From: Bacterioplanoides sp965219715
GTDB lineage: Bacteria; Pseudomonadota; Gammaproteobacteria; Pseudomonadales; Oceanobacteraceae
Length of the DNA: 64,000 nucleotides
Direction: 5' to 3'
NCBI RefSeq assembly: GCF_965219715.1
Contig: NZ_OZ244785.1
Coordinates: 806,001 to 870,000, forward strand
A program made the translations under genes and the position numbers. Shown piece by piece: positions 19,171-28,534 of this stretch (positions within the stretch are counted from its first letter, which is position 1; each line of letters starts with the position of its first letter). The notes below the pieces were generated by a model that saw nothing but the letters and a program-made list of their open reading frames with translations, ran no database searches and had not been told where the DNA came from.

Positions 19171-19596
19171 TTAGGTGTCGTTCCGTTGAATGGGTTTACT
19201 ACGACTAACTTTCTGCGGGTAAAAATCACACCATGCGGCTTTTACCAATTGCATGAAGGAAGCTCACCAGGAAATTGCGGATTGATAATAATGGCGTCTA
19301 TCCATCTTGTGAATAGTCATAATGTCGAATGCGAATGGGGGCGTTTGATTAAACAGAACACTATACCGGTCTTATTATTTCCTTAAATGGCCAAATCGGA
19401 GAATTTGACTGGCAAATATCGCCAAAAAAGAAAAAACAGATCAATTTTCAGTCAAATGCATTCATTACAGGCATTAATTCCAATGGCTCATCACAGCATT
19501 AATCATTTATTTTTATTCGCTGCAATACGATCAAGGGAGGTGACCAAAGAATGATTCTTTGGTCACTCGTACTGGTAGAACTACCAACAGAGGGGA
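19171..19596. other. Intergenic region upstream of pccB and downstream of rraA
   Basis: This 426-bp stretch has no credible gene. It should hold the pccB promoter: on the minus strand TATAGT (19360-19365) could be a -10, which would give a leader of about 185 nt. A hairpin (19540-19566) lies at the rraA side. I see no known riboswitch or clear operator. Confidence 0.5.
19540..19566. terminator. Near-perfect hairpin downstream of rraA
   Basis: GTGACCAAAGAA and TTCTTTGGTCAC form a perfect 12-bp stem with a 3-nt loop, about 30 nt past the rraA stop. No T run follows on either strand, so it may protect the 3' end or be a protein site rather than an intrinsic terminator. Confidence 0.45.
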
Positions 19597-20088
19597 TTAC
19601 TCCGGCATGCTCAGCGCTTCTGGAGAAACGATCACACCGTTGTTGTCGGCGTAAACGAACTGACCAGGCACAAATTCAACACCGCCAAATTTAACGGTGA
19701 CATCAACATCACCCAAGCCACGCTTATCGGTTTTCAGCGGATTGGTCGCTAACGCCTGAACACCCAGATCCGTTTGCATGATCACATCAACGTCACGGAT
19801 GCAGCCATAAATAATGATGCCTTCCCAACCGTTTTTAGAAGCTTTCTCCGCCAGCATGTCACCCAGCAACGCATGACGCAGGGAAGCACCACCATCGACA
19901 ACCATCACTTTGCCTTTGCCATCGGTATCAACCAACTCTTTTACTTTAGAGTTATCTTCAAAGCATTTAACGGTAACAATCTGACCGCCAAATGATTCAC
20001 GACCACCATAATTATTGAACATTGGCTCAACAACCTGAATCAGGTCCGGGTATTCATCACACAGGTCCGGAGTTACGTATTCAGTCAT
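19597..20088 (-). CDS. rraA: RraA family protein (ribonuclease E activity regulator)
   Basis: This 163-residue protein matches RraA, which binds RNase E and modulates RNA turnover; related proteins are aldolases, so an enzymatic role is possible. Family landmarks are TPDLCDEYPD at the N-terminus, GKGKVMVVDGGASLRHALLGD, GWEGIIIYGCIRDVD and the final FVYADNNGVIVSPEAL. Length is exactly that of E. coli-type RraA. It follows the SDR-like gene by 23 nt on the same strand. Confidence 0.9.
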   Translation of the reverse strand: MTEYVTPDLCDEYPDLIQVVEPMFNNYGGRESFGGQIVTVKCFEDNSKVKELVDTDGKGKVMVVDGGASLRHALLGDMLAEKASKNGWEGIIIYGCIRDVDVIMQTDLGVQALATNPLKTDKRGLGDVDVTVKFGGVEFVPGQFVYADNNGVIVSPEALSMPE

Positions 20089-20111
20089 TTTCTGATCCTT
20101 ATTTATCGATG

Positions 20112-20768
20112 TTAATTGGTAAGTTGTTTAATTGATTGAACCCGATGTCGAACCACACCGGACTCTGCATTTGGAGTAGCAGCAATCATGGCACGAGCGA
20201 TCTGTTTTCCCGGTAACGCCTGATAATTGCCGAATATCGGAAACGCTAACAGTCGAGCAGCAATTTCTTCACCGATTCGGAACTCGTCACGAGCACCTAT
20301 CAAAACCGAAGGTTGCCAGAAGATGGTATTGTCAAAACTCAAGGCTTGTATGCCCTGCTCCATTTCACCTTTAATACGGTTATAAAAGAATGGCGAATCG
20401 GGAGACACACCAATAGCACTGACAATAGAAGCGGTCTTTGCGCCCTTATCTTTTGCGATTCTTGCACTATCAATAACCAGCTCTTTATCGACGTAACGCA
20501 AGCCATCTTTGCCGGACTTTTTCTGCGTTGTTCCTAAGGCGCAATAAAAGTCATCGATTTCGATAGCATTCTCAAGCCCATTATCAAAAGCAGACTCAAA
20601 GGTTAATACGCTTAACTTGTCAGATTGAACTGCAATCGCATCAGGACGGCGGGCTAAAACAATCACTTTTTTATATTCGTCACCGGCTATGAGCAGCTGT
20701 AACAATTCCCCGCCAATTAAGCCCGTTGCTCCAACGACTAAAGCGACGTTTCCGCGGACTTCAGACAT
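20112..20768 (-). CDS. Atypical SDR / NAD(P)-binding oxidoreductase
   Basis: This 218-residue Rossmann protein has the glycine motif VVGATGLIGGELLQLL at residues about 11-26 and FYCALGTTQKKSGKDG in the middle, typical of the HTATIP2-like atypical short-chain dehydrogenases. The canonical YxxxK pair is not obvious, so it may bind nucleotide without classical SDR catalysis. It overlaps the upstream hydrolase gene by 8 nt, indicating one operon with rraA downstream. Substrate unknown. Confidence 0.8.
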   Translation of the reverse strand: MSEVRGNVALVVGATGLIGGELLQLLIAGDEYKKVIVLARRPDAIAVQSDKLSVLTFESAFDNGLENAIEIDDFYCALGTTQKKSGKDGLRYVDKELVIDSARIAKDKGAKTASIVSAIGVSPDSPFFYNRIKGEMEQGIQALSFDNTIFWQPSVLIGARDEFRIGEEIAARLLAFPIFGNYQALPGKQIARAMIAATPNAESGVVRHRVQSIKQLTN

Positions 20769-21747
20769 AACGTTTTTTTAACCAACCACTGATTTTTGGC
20801 CAGACGTCATCTGCAGCTTCTTTGCTGACGACCATATCGACATGGCCATAATCTTTATTAAAGCCCTGCGCCTTGCCGAGTAACATATATTCTTTGTCAG
20901 TGGTTTTGGTCTCTGCGCCCGAAGTGGCATCAGCGCCATACATATCAAAAAAACGTTTGCAGTATTTTGCCGGGTCCGACGTATCAGCATGGGCAGCAAT
21001 CGACAACATGGGCAAGGACGCATTTTTCCACGCCGGCAAAAGCTTCTGCTTGGTTGATTTTAATTGCCAACGGCCAAACCAGTCATGACGACGCAGATAT
21101 TCATTCACCAGACCCGCAGGTTCATTTTCCGGGCCGATTTTCAGTTGGCGACCGTCCAGCTCACCTTTTACAGCAACAATTCCGCGCAATAACAGGCCGC
21201 AGAAAGGTAGCCACAAATACCAGGGACGACGCACAGCCTGTGCACCTAACAACACCATAGACTGGCTGTTTTTATCATTAAGAATATCCGCAGCAACAGC
21301 ACTGGCAATAATAACGCCTCCCAGAGAGTGGCCAAGCCAACTGGCCTTCTGACCGGTTTGCTCCTGAACAAATTCGTTGATGGCCGTTACATCAGATAAA
21401 ACGTATTGCTCTAACGTATTTTTCCGATAAGCCTGATTGCGTGGAGATAAACCATGGCCACGCTGGTCGTATAACCAAACATCGAAACCTTCATCCAATA
21501 AATGTTTGGCCAGGCCAATGCCTTTTTCAGACAACCAGAAACCACGATTGCTGAAACTGCCATGCACCAGAACAACCGGCGGCTTAGTTCGTGAAGTGCC
21601 ACAGGTTGAGCTGATACGACTGAGCGCCACTTCAACGCTGTGGTCAGCACAGCGATTGTGTTTGAGAAGATAAACATCTTCATTGAGGTCTCCCCAGGTC
21701 TCTGCACGCAACAAAGACACCGGGAATAAAGCACTACTACTTTTCAT
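20761..21747 (-). CDS. Alpha/beta hydrolase
   Basis: This 328-residue alpha/beta hydrolase has the oxyanion motif VLVHGSFSNRGFW, the strand DVWLYDQRGHG, the nucleophile elbow GHSLGG and a C-terminal GHVDMV that supplies the catalytic His. No signal peptide is seen. It heads a three-gene run with the SDR-like gene and rraA. Substrate unknown; lipase or esterase activity is the family default. Confidence 0.82.
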   Translation of the reverse strand: MKSSSALFPVSLLRAETWGDLNEDVYLLKHNRCADHSVEVALSRISSTCGTSRTKPPVVLVHGSFSNRGFWLSEKGIGLAKHLLDEGFDVWLYDQRGHGLSPRNQAYRKNTLEQYVLSDVTAINEFVQEQTGQKASWLGHSLGGVIIASAVAADILNDKNSQSMVLLGAQAVRRPWYLWLPFCGLLLRGIVAVKGELDGRQLKIGPENEPAGLVNEYLRRHDWFGRWQLKSTKQKLLPAWKNASLPMLSIAAHADTSDPAKYCKRFFDMYGADATSGAETKTTDKEYMLLGKAQGFNKDYGHVDMVVSKEAADDVWPKISGWLKKRYV

Positions 21748-21785
21748 TAAATTCTTATTTCAATCCGTAAAGACGGGTGAGACCA

Positions 21786-24158
21786 TTATTGTTGCGGTTT
21801 ATCAGCCAGGAAGAACCAGGTATCCATCACAGAATCCGGGTTCAGCGATACGCTATCAATACCATGCTCCATCAACCATTTAGCAAAATCCGGGTGATCT
21901 GACGGGCCTTGACCACAAATACCAATATATTTACCGGCTTTTTTACAGGCGTTGATGGCATTTTCCAGCAGCGCCAGAATGGCTGGATTTCGCTCATCAA
22001 ACAGGTGAGCAATAATTCCGGAGTCGCGATCCAGACCGAGCGTCAGCTGAGTTAAATCGTTAGACCCCACAGAGAAACCATCAAAATGCTCCAGGAACTG
22101 CTCGGCTAAAACAGCATTCGCGGGCAGCTCACACATCATAATTAAGCGCAGATCGTTTTCACCACGCTTCAGACCATTTTCCGCCAGCAGATTAACTACC
22201 TGCTCTGCTTCACCCGGGGTACGGACGAACGGCACCATAATTTCAACGTTAGTAAAGCCCATTTCATTACGGACTTTACGCATTGCACGACATTCCAGTT
22301 CGAAGCAATCGCGGAAGTTTTTCGAGATATAACGAGAAGCGCCGCGGAAACCTAACATTGGATTCTCTTCTTCCGGCTCATACAAACGACCACCAATCAG
22401 GTTGGCATATTCGTTCGATTTAAAGTCAGACAAACGCACAATCACACGCTTAGGCCAGAAAGCTGCCGCCAGCGTAGAGATACCTTCAACCAGTTTATCG
22501 ACATAAAAATCAACCGGGCCTGCATAACCAGAAATTCGACGCTCAACCGTGGGCTTAACCTCTTCCGGTAACGTATCAAAATTCAGCAGCGCCTTAGGGT
22601 GCACGCCAATCATACGGTTAATAATAAATTCGAGTCGCGCCAGGCCAACACCTTCGTTTGGGAACCCCTGGAAATCGAATGCACGATCCGGGTTACCAAC
22701 GTTCATCATGATTTTGAACGGTAAATCTGGCATTGAGTCAACGCTGTTGGTTTTTACATCGAAATCAAGCGCACCGTCGTATACAAAGCCGGTATCACCT
22801 TCAGCACACGACACTGTGACTTCTTGGCCGTCGGTTAATATATCAGTCGCATCCTCACAACCAACTACGGCAGGAATACCCAGCTCACGAGCAATAATTG
22901 CAGCGTGACAGGTACGACCACCACGATTTGTAACAATCGCAGATGAACGCTTCATCACCGGCTCCCAGTCCGGGTCGGTCATATCGGCAACCAGTACATC
23001 ACCTTCCTGAACCTGATCCATCTGATCCACACTATCGATCACACGCACCTTACCTTTACCGATACGGTGACCAATCGAACGCCCTTCAACCAGCACTTTG
23101 CCGGTTTCCTTCAGCAGGTAACGTTCCATAATGTTTTTGTTGTCGCGGCTTTTAACCGTTTCCGGACGAGCCTGGACGATATACAACTGCCCATCATCAC
23201 CGTCTTTAGCCCACTCAATGTCCATCGGACGCTGATAGTGCTGTTCGATAATCAAGGCCTGACGGGCCAGCGCTTCAACTTCAGCATCGGTAACCGAAAA
23301 CATACGACGCAATTCGCGATCAACCCGCTGTGTTTCAACCGATTTTCCAACGGCGGCATCCGGGTTGTAGACCATCTTAATCGCTTTAGCGCCCAGATTG
23401 CGGCGTAAAATCGCCGGGCGATCTTCTTTCAGGTTGTTCTTATGAACGTAGAATTCATCCGGGTTAACCGCGCCTTGCACGACTGTTTCACCCAAACCAT
23501 AAGAGGAAGTAACAAATACCACCTGGTCAAAGCCAGACTCCGTATCCAGGGTAAACATCACACCACTGGATGCTGTCTCACTGCGCACCATGCGCTGGAT
23601 GCCTGCTGATAAAGCGACCTTATGATGATCAAAACCCTGGTGATCACGATAAGCAATAGCGCGATCGTTAAAGAGAGAAGCGAAGACATCACGGATGGCA
23701 TGCAATACGTTTTCGATACCCACGATATTCAGGTGAGTTTCTTGCTGACCGGCGAAAGACGCGTCTGGTAAATCCTCTGCCGTGGCAGAGGAACGAACTG
23801 CAACAGCAATCGACTCATTACCACTTTGCAAATCGACAAAGGCTTTACGAACATCGGCTTCAAGCTGAGGAGGCAACGGCGCATCAAGAATCCAGTTGCG
23901 GATTTTTGCCCCGGTTTCGGTTAAAGCCGGAATATTATCGACATCCAGTGAATCTAGCTCAGCCTGAATTTTTTGATCAAGGCCTTCGTAATTGAGGAAT
24001 TCGCGATAAGCATCGGCGGTTGTCGCAAAGCCATTAGGCACCGACACTCCTGCATTAGTTAAGTTACTGATCATCTCACCGAGAGAGGCATTTTTGCCCC
24101 CTACCCGTTCTACATCGCCCATAGACACCTGATCGAACCAGAGTACGTAATCAGTCAA
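21786..24158 (-). CDS. ppsA: Phosphoenolpyruvate synthase
   Basis: This 790-residue enzyme makes phosphoenolpyruvate from pyruvate and ATP for gluconeogenesis. It shows the N-terminal ATP-grasp (GGKNASLGEMI, RSSATAEDLPDASFAGQQET), the phospho-His swivel domain (NRGGRTCHAAIIARELGIPAVVG, His in TCHAA) and the PEP-binding barrel ending in SVGSNDLTQLTLGLDRDS and GICGQGPSD. I set the start at TTG 24158: AGGAGA lies about 7 nt upstream, and the resulting MTDYVLWFDQV N-terminus fits the family. An in-frame TTG at 24197 would add 13 residues. It is divergent from its regulator ppsR. Confidence 0.95.
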   Translation of the reverse strand: MTDYVLWFDQVSMGDVERVGGKNASLGEMISNLTNAGVSVPNGFATTADAYREFLNYEGLDQKIQAELDSLDVDNIPALTETGAKIRNWILDAPLPPQLEADVRKAFVDLQSGNESIAVAVRSSATAEDLPDASFAGQQETHLNIVGIENVLHAIRDVFASLFNDRAIAYRDHQGFDHHKVALSAGIQRMVRSETASSGVMFTLDTESGFDQVVFVTSSYGLGETVVQGAVNPDEFYVHKNNLKEDRPAILRRNLGAKAIKMVYNPDAAVGKSVETQRVDRELRRMFSVTDAEVEALARQALIIEQHYQRPMDIEWAKDGDDGQLYIVQARPETVKSRDNKNIMERYLLKETGKVLVEGRSIGHRIGKGKVRVIDSVDQMDQVQEGDVLVADMTDPDWEPVMKRSSAIVTNRGGRTCHAAIIARELGIPAVVGCEDATDILTDGQEVTVSCAEGDTGFVYDGALDFDVKTNSVDSMPDLPFKIMMNVGNPDRAFDFQGFPNEGVGLARLEFIINRMIGVHPKALLNFDTLPEEVKPTVERRISGYAGPVDFYVDKLVEGISTLAAAFWPKRVIVRLSDFKSNEYANLIGGRLYEPEEENPMLGFRGASRYISKNFRDCFELECRAMRKVRNEMGFTNVEIMVPFVRTPGEAEQVVNLLAENGLKRGENDLRLIMMCELPANAVLAEQFLEHFDGFSVGSNDLTQLTLGLDRDSGIIAHLFDERNPAILALLENAINACKKAGKYIGICGQGPSDHPDFAKWLMEHGIDSVSLNPDSVMDTWFFLADKPQQ

Positions 24159-24312
24159 CTTCTTATCTCCTATACGGGTAGATCGGCTTTTGGCCAATCA
24201 ATGAACAGCTAAGGCCTGGATTTGGCTTTGAATCCGACACTTTGTCACGGCTTTTCAATTAGCCTATAGTGGCGGCCCGCTAATACTAAGTGCAGCAAGA
24301 ACAAATTTCCAC

Positions 24313-25134
24313 ATGAAGCGTTACGCCTACTTTATTTCAGACGGTACCGGCATCACGGCGGAGACCCTTGGCAACAGCCTGTTATCCCAGTTCGAAGAGA
24401 TAGAATTCGAACGAATCACCTTGCCCTATATCGATTCTGAGGAGAAAGCACGGGAAGCCGTTCAGCAAATCAATCAACAGGCACAGGAAAGCGGCCACTC
24501 TGCCATTGTGTTTGACACCATCGTTGATAAAAACATACGAAAGATCATCGATTCTGCTGATGTGTTTAAAGTCGATATTTTCTCCGCCTTCCTGGCGCCT
24601 TTGGAAAGTGAACTCGCGGTCAAATCGTCTTATACCGTTGGCAAATCCCATTCACCGACGGATAGCGACGATTATTTAAGCCGCATGGATGCAGTAAACT
24701 TCGCACTGGATAACGATGACGGCGCACGCACTCGCCACTATGCGGATGCTGATGTGATTTTGGTTGGCGTCTCTCGCTGCGGCAAAACACCAACCAGCCT
24801 GTATATGGCCATGCAATTTGGTATAAAAGCGGCGAATTACCCTCTCACCGAGGAAGATATGCTGGACCTGAAATTACCCCAGAGCTTGTCGCAGCATAAA
24901 CACAAACTGTTTGGGCTGACCATTGATCCGGATCGCCTGGCAGCAATACGCACAGAGCGCCGTGCAAACAGCCGATATTCTTCGCTGAAACAGTGCTATC
25001 ACGAAGTCGACGAGGTGGAGTTTTTATATGAACGGGAAAAAATCCCATTTATAAGCACCACCGATAAATCAATCGAAGAGATTTCAACCCGCATTATGGC
25101 TGAGACAGGGTTACAGCGGCGCCTGCAAAGCTAG
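24313..25134 (+). CDS. ppsR: PEP synthase regulatory kinase/pyrophosphorylase
   Basis: This 273-residue DUF299 protein both inactivates PEP synthase by ADP-dependent phosphorylation and reactivates it by phosphorolysis. The N-terminal FISDGTGITAETLG and the P-loop-like GVSRCGKT at residues 152-159 are signatures of the family, and the length is typical. It is transcribed divergently from ppsA, the usual arrangement. The stop overlaps by 4 nt the end of the convergent hydrolase gene. Confidence 0.95.
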   Translation: MKRYAYFISDGTGITAETLGNSLLSQFEEIEFERITLPYIDSEEKAREAVQQINQQAQESGHSAIVFDTIVDKNIRKIIDSADVFKVDIFSAFLAPLESELAVKSSYTVGKSHSPTDSDDYLSRMDAVNFALDNDDGARTRHYADADVILVGVSRCGKTPTSLYMAMQFGIKAANYPLTEEDMLDLKLPQSLSQHKHKLFGLTIDPDRLAAIRTERRANSRYSSLKQCYHEVDEVEFLYEREKIPFISTTDKSIEEISTRIMAETGLQRRLQS

Positions 25135-26000
25135 CGCTGCTCTGCCTTCTTCGCATTCATTGCCTTAGCGATGGTTCGTGGCTTGGTGAAAACCAGACTA
25201 TGATCTGAATTAGGGACTTCGATAAATTGCCAGTCCGGGCTTTGCTCTGACAACAGCCGGTGGCGCTGCTTCATTGGCTCCCGACTCAATCCTCCTACAA
25301 AACTGACTCCGGAATACGGTGATTGCCAGGCGACAAAGTCTTTCCCGCGAGCAGTCAGGTTCTTCTCAACAACCCTCAAGGCAACCGCAAAACCCGAAGC
25401 ATTTTCGCGCAACCGCTGCATGGTTAACTCATCCGCCGTCGCGTTGGGTTTTCTGTTCGGGGATACTGAATTCAAGAAGCGCCGATATACCGAAACATCT
25501 GCTTCGCCCTTCTCAATTTCACGAGCGATTGAAGCGTATTCAGCGGCCTTATTATTAAGATCTGCAATTTTTGATGAGAACAACATTGCCGGTTCAATAA
25601 GAAACAGCAATCCTTCAAAGCCTTCTCCTGAGTAAGAACTGTGAAAATTACTCAGATAATCCAGAGCAATCAGCCCACCAAAAGAGTAACCGCCGATATC
25701 AAACTGCTGCCAATCCAATGCTTCAAGCAACTCGACTAATTGCAGAGAGAAGTTAGAAGCCTCGACATCATTCTTTGTCAGAAATTCAGCACCACCCATA
25801 CCAGCCAGATCAACAACTAAAATCTCTTGCCAGTGATCAAGGTAGTTACAAACGTAAGTCCAGGTGACCTCCCCAGCCACACCAGCTCCATGCAATAACA
25901 CTAAGCGATTGCCGGAGTTCGATGATGTCTCGGGATATTGAAAAATCCAGCCATGCTGATGAACAGTGGCCGTATTGAAATTAATCTGATGCTTTTCCAT
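25131..26000 (-). CDS. Alpha/beta hydrolase at the end of the fil-like cluster
   Basis: This 289-residue alpha/beta hydrolase has the oxyanion motif LVLLHGAGVAGEVTW, the strand ILVVDLAGMGG, the nucleophile elbow GYSFGG and a C-terminal SDHSLVF with the likely catalytic His. No signal peptide is present, so it is probably cytoplasmic. Its start overlaps the filE-like gene by 20 nt, so it belongs to the same transcript as the envelope cluster. Substrate unknown. The Acinetobacter fil cluster has a different last gene (filF), so this gene may be lineage-specific. Confidence 0.78.
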   Translation of the reverse strand: MEKHQINFNTATVHQHGWIFQYPETSSNSGNRLVLLHGAGVAGEVTWTYVCNYLDHWQEILVVDLAGMGGAEFLTKNDVEASNFSLQLVELLEALDWQQFDIGGYSFGGLIALDYLSNFHSSYSGEGFEGLLFLIEPAMLFSSKIADLNNKAAEYASIAREIEKGEADVSVYRRFLNSVSPNRKPNATADELTMQRLRENASGFAVALRVVEKNLTARGKDFVAWQSPYSGVSFVGGLSREPMKQRHRLLSEQSPDWQFIEVPNSDHSLVFTKPRTIAKAMNAKKAEQR

Positions 26001-26829
26001 GCCACCAGTTTACCTCCAGAGAGGCATTAGCGGGAGCATCAGCAGGAAAATAAATGATGACCGAAACGACGTCCTGATCGTCTATTTTTACCATCGTGTT
26101 CTTAGATGGCTGTCCCAGCCAACTGCCTTCCTTTGAAACAAAAGAGAGCTGCGGCGTGAAGTACAAAGCGGAGAACTGGTGATCAGCCAAAATAATGGAC
26201 ACAGGTAGGTTTGCAGCAGAATCCTCTTGCCGCAACTTAAGCTGCAAGACCCGAAAATCAGACGGATCGTCTAATTTAAAGTACCAGGCTTTTTTAGGAC
26301 CAAAGCGAGTAGAAATCGGAACAGTATTCAGGAAGCCGGAAAACAAAACAGATTTTTCTGCTGAAATCTGTTCTTTAAAATACGAGCGATATCGCTGACA
26401 ACAACCACTCGACATTTTCTCTGACACACGAAATGGAGGAGCATAGATATGGTCATAACTTACCGGTACATCAACTTCTTCAACTTCAATTTGGGAATCA
26501 ATAATCGTCTGATTACGAACCTGGCCAGTTTCATCGACATAGGTGAAAAAGGGTGGGTTATCCGCTTTCTCTTTCTCAAGTTTTTTCTCGAACTGCTCTT
26601 CAGTAAGATACTCATCCTTTTCAGCAGAGAGTGAAGGAACCTTATTCTTAGTGCCCAGAGGTTGCTCGCTTTCACTTTCGGTTTGCTTGCCAGCCTCTTG
26701 CCCTTTTTCGTCTGATTCTCGATTTACCAGCGAGTTATGAATTCTCCCCTGAGCATCAACCCAGGTAAAATATTCCTGCTCTGCCATTACAAACAATGGC
26801 AACAGCAGCAGAAATACCATACGACGCAT
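25981..26829 (-). CDS. FilE-like periplasmic protein with two DUF4124-like repeats
   Basis: This 282-residue protein begins with a signal peptide (MRRMVFLLLLPLFVMA) and has two copies of a short WVDxxG-type motif: EYFTWVDAQGRIHNS after the signal and FFTYVDETGQVRNQ at about residues 93-106, separated by an acidic, charged linker rich in Glu and Lys. A Cys pair (SGCCQRY) follows, and the C-terminal half is beta-rich. The first residue overlaps the stop of the FadL-like gene (TGATG), implying coupling. I call it FilE-like from its place in the cluster and the DUF4124-like motif; the function is unknown. Confidence 0.6.
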   Translation of the reverse strand: MRRMVFLLLLPLFVMAEQEYFTWVDAQGRIHNSLVNRESDEKGQEAGKQTESESEQPLGTKNKVPSLSAEKDEYLTEEQFEKKLEKEKADNPPFFTYVDETGQVRNQTIIDSQIEVEEVDVPVSYDHIYAPPFRVSEKMSSGCCQRYRSYFKEQISAEKSVLFSGFLNTVPISTRFGPKKAWYFKLDDPSDFRVLQLKLRQEDSAANLPVSIILADHQFSALYFTPQLSFVSKEGSWLGQPSKNTMVKIDDQDVVSVIIYFPADAPANASLEVNWWHGKASD

Positions 26830-28520
26830 CAGAACTTGGTCCGGAAACTGAAGCCAGCAGCACCAATTGTAAGCTTGGTGTTCACATCAAGACCAGGGTA
26901 CGGGTTAGTTACAGTACAGGTCAGACAGTTACGGTTAATTGCGTTACTTGAGTTCGGATAGTTACCCGTGTCAGTGTTAGCCTGAGGATCAGCACGAATT
27001 TCTTCTTTCGACTGCATAAAACTCAATGACAAATCGATGGTCGTATCGAGATCCCAACGATACCCCATACCAACACTGTAAAGCTCAGCAAAACCAAGTG
27101 GCGCCTGAATACTACGTGCATCATCGGGAATAGAGGTTTCACGAGGCTCATAACCTGCACGCAGTTTGATACGAGAATTCAGATCATATTGAAAACCAAA
27201 ACCGAAACTCCAAACACTGCGGAACCCCATTGGCTGCCTTAGACTGGTATTCGTCACCAAGTCTGGCGCTAATGTTTTTGCGGAACTCAGGAAGCTAACC
27301 GGTCTGTCGAATTGAATTTCCAAAGCGTCCCATTTATCAAAATCGGTCCAACCGGCATCCACATTAATCTGGAACTTATCGAGAAAACGAAACTTAGTAC
27401 CAATTTGCAAATGTTGAGGATACGTCAATTCAATTGCAACGTGACCTTTCTCAGACGTTTGACCGGTTGGCAAACCGAAAATAGCACCACCAATGGCACC
27501 AATAATCGATGCACGGAATTTACGAAAGAAGCCGGAGAACTGATCATCATATTGAAGATCAAATGTCCCTTTAAGATTGGTTACTGCCTCACTTTGATAA
27601 CCAACACCAATGCCGAACCAATCAGTAGGCTCCCATAGGAAACCAACATTAAAAGACGGAGACAATGTCTCCTCAGAAATTACACTCAGCTCACCAACAT
27701 CTTCATATGGACCAACCTTACCACCACACAAGGTTACAAGCGGCGCAAGCGGGTCATTATTCGGGGCTGGCGTACCATCCTTATTAAAGCATCCAAATGC
27801 ATCCTGAAGCTCCCCAACCACACCAATCAATACACTGGGTGCACGAATATCCTGTACAACGGCAACAGCCTGATGAGAAAACAGAAAGCTGGCCCCGACG
27901 GAAAACTCATCAGTAACGCGATAACCAAACGACGGAGAGAGATAGGTAAAGCGCTGCAGCGCAACCTGCTTAGCCTGATAACGACCTGGGTCATCATCTT
28001 CTTTGGCAAAGCCAGCCGCCATCGGTGCATATACTGCGTTTGCAAATGTAAATTTAGAGCCTGGTGGCTGAATGGATATTCCACCGGTAGGCAATGTCAG
28101 AATCGGCGCCTTCATTGGCAAAAGACCAATACCTGGAATATAAGCCGCAGCGGTACTTTTACTTTTACCTTCTTTTAATATGGGGTCATCGTGCGGCTTT
28201 AAAAGATTTCCATTTGCCGCCTCTAAATCATAGTCTTCAGGCAGACTGAAAGTAGCTTCAGCAGCCAGATAAATATTCTGGAGCTGAACCTCTAACTGAC
28301 GGCCGTCCAATTTGGCCAGGCCTGCAGGATTAAAGTGAATACTCATAATCCCCTGTGGATCGCCGGTAATAGCATTTCCCATAGACATAGCTCGCGTATC
28401 GAGGAACAAATTGGTAGCAAGCTGACCATTTGCAGTACCAGCAACACTTCCAATTAATGCCCCGAGCGCAGTAGCAATCAGTCGCTTAATACGACGTTTG
28501 GTGATAGTCATTGTTATCAT
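26829..28520 (-). CDS. FadL/OmpP1/TodX-family outer membrane protein (FilD-like)
   Basis: This 563-residue protein has a signal peptide (cut near ANG, residue 32) and the FadL-family hatch motif NPAGLAKLDG at residues 64-73, followed by amphipathic beta strands and a C-terminal aromatic ending FSFRTKF that fits Bam insertion. FadL proteins move long-chain fatty acids or hydrocarbons across the outer membrane. It is longer than E. coli FadL (446 residues). ATG 28520 and ATG 28511 are both possible starts. It sits third from the end of the cluster, coupled to the filE-like gene. Confidence 0.82.
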   Translation of the reverse strand: MITMTITKRRIKRLIATALGALIGSVAGTANGQLATNLFLDTRAMSMGNAITGDPQGIMSIHFNPAGLAKLDGRQLEVQLQNIYLAAEATFSLPEDYDLEAANGNLLKPHDDPILKEGKSKSTAAAYIPGIGLLPMKAPILTLPTGGISIQPPGSKFTFANAVYAPMAAGFAKEDDDPGRYQAKQVALQRFTYLSPSFGYRVTDEFSVGASFLFSHQAVAVVQDIRAPSVLIGVVGELQDAFGCFNKDGTPAPNNDPLAPLVTLCGGKVGPYEDVGELSVISEETLSPSFNVGFLWEPTDWFGIGVGYQSEAVTNLKGTFDLQYDDQFSGFFRKFRASIIGAIGGAIFGLPTGQTSEKGHVAIELTYPQHLQIGTKFRFLDKFQINVDAGWTDFDKWDALEIQFDRPVSFLSSAKTLAPDLVTNTSLRQPMGFRSVWSFGFGFQYDLNSRIKLRAGYEPRETSIPDDARSIQAPLGFAELYSVGMGYRWDLDTTIDLSLSFMQSKEEIRADPQANTDTGNYPNSSNAINRNCLTCTVTNPYPGLDVNTKLTIGAAGFSFRTKF

Positions 28521-28534
28521 TCTTCTGTGACTGA

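Noticed and set aside
19147..19386. 79-codon frame in the gap upstream of pccB
   Set aside because: It overlaps the pccB start region on the other strand, has no ribosome site and no recognisable pattern.
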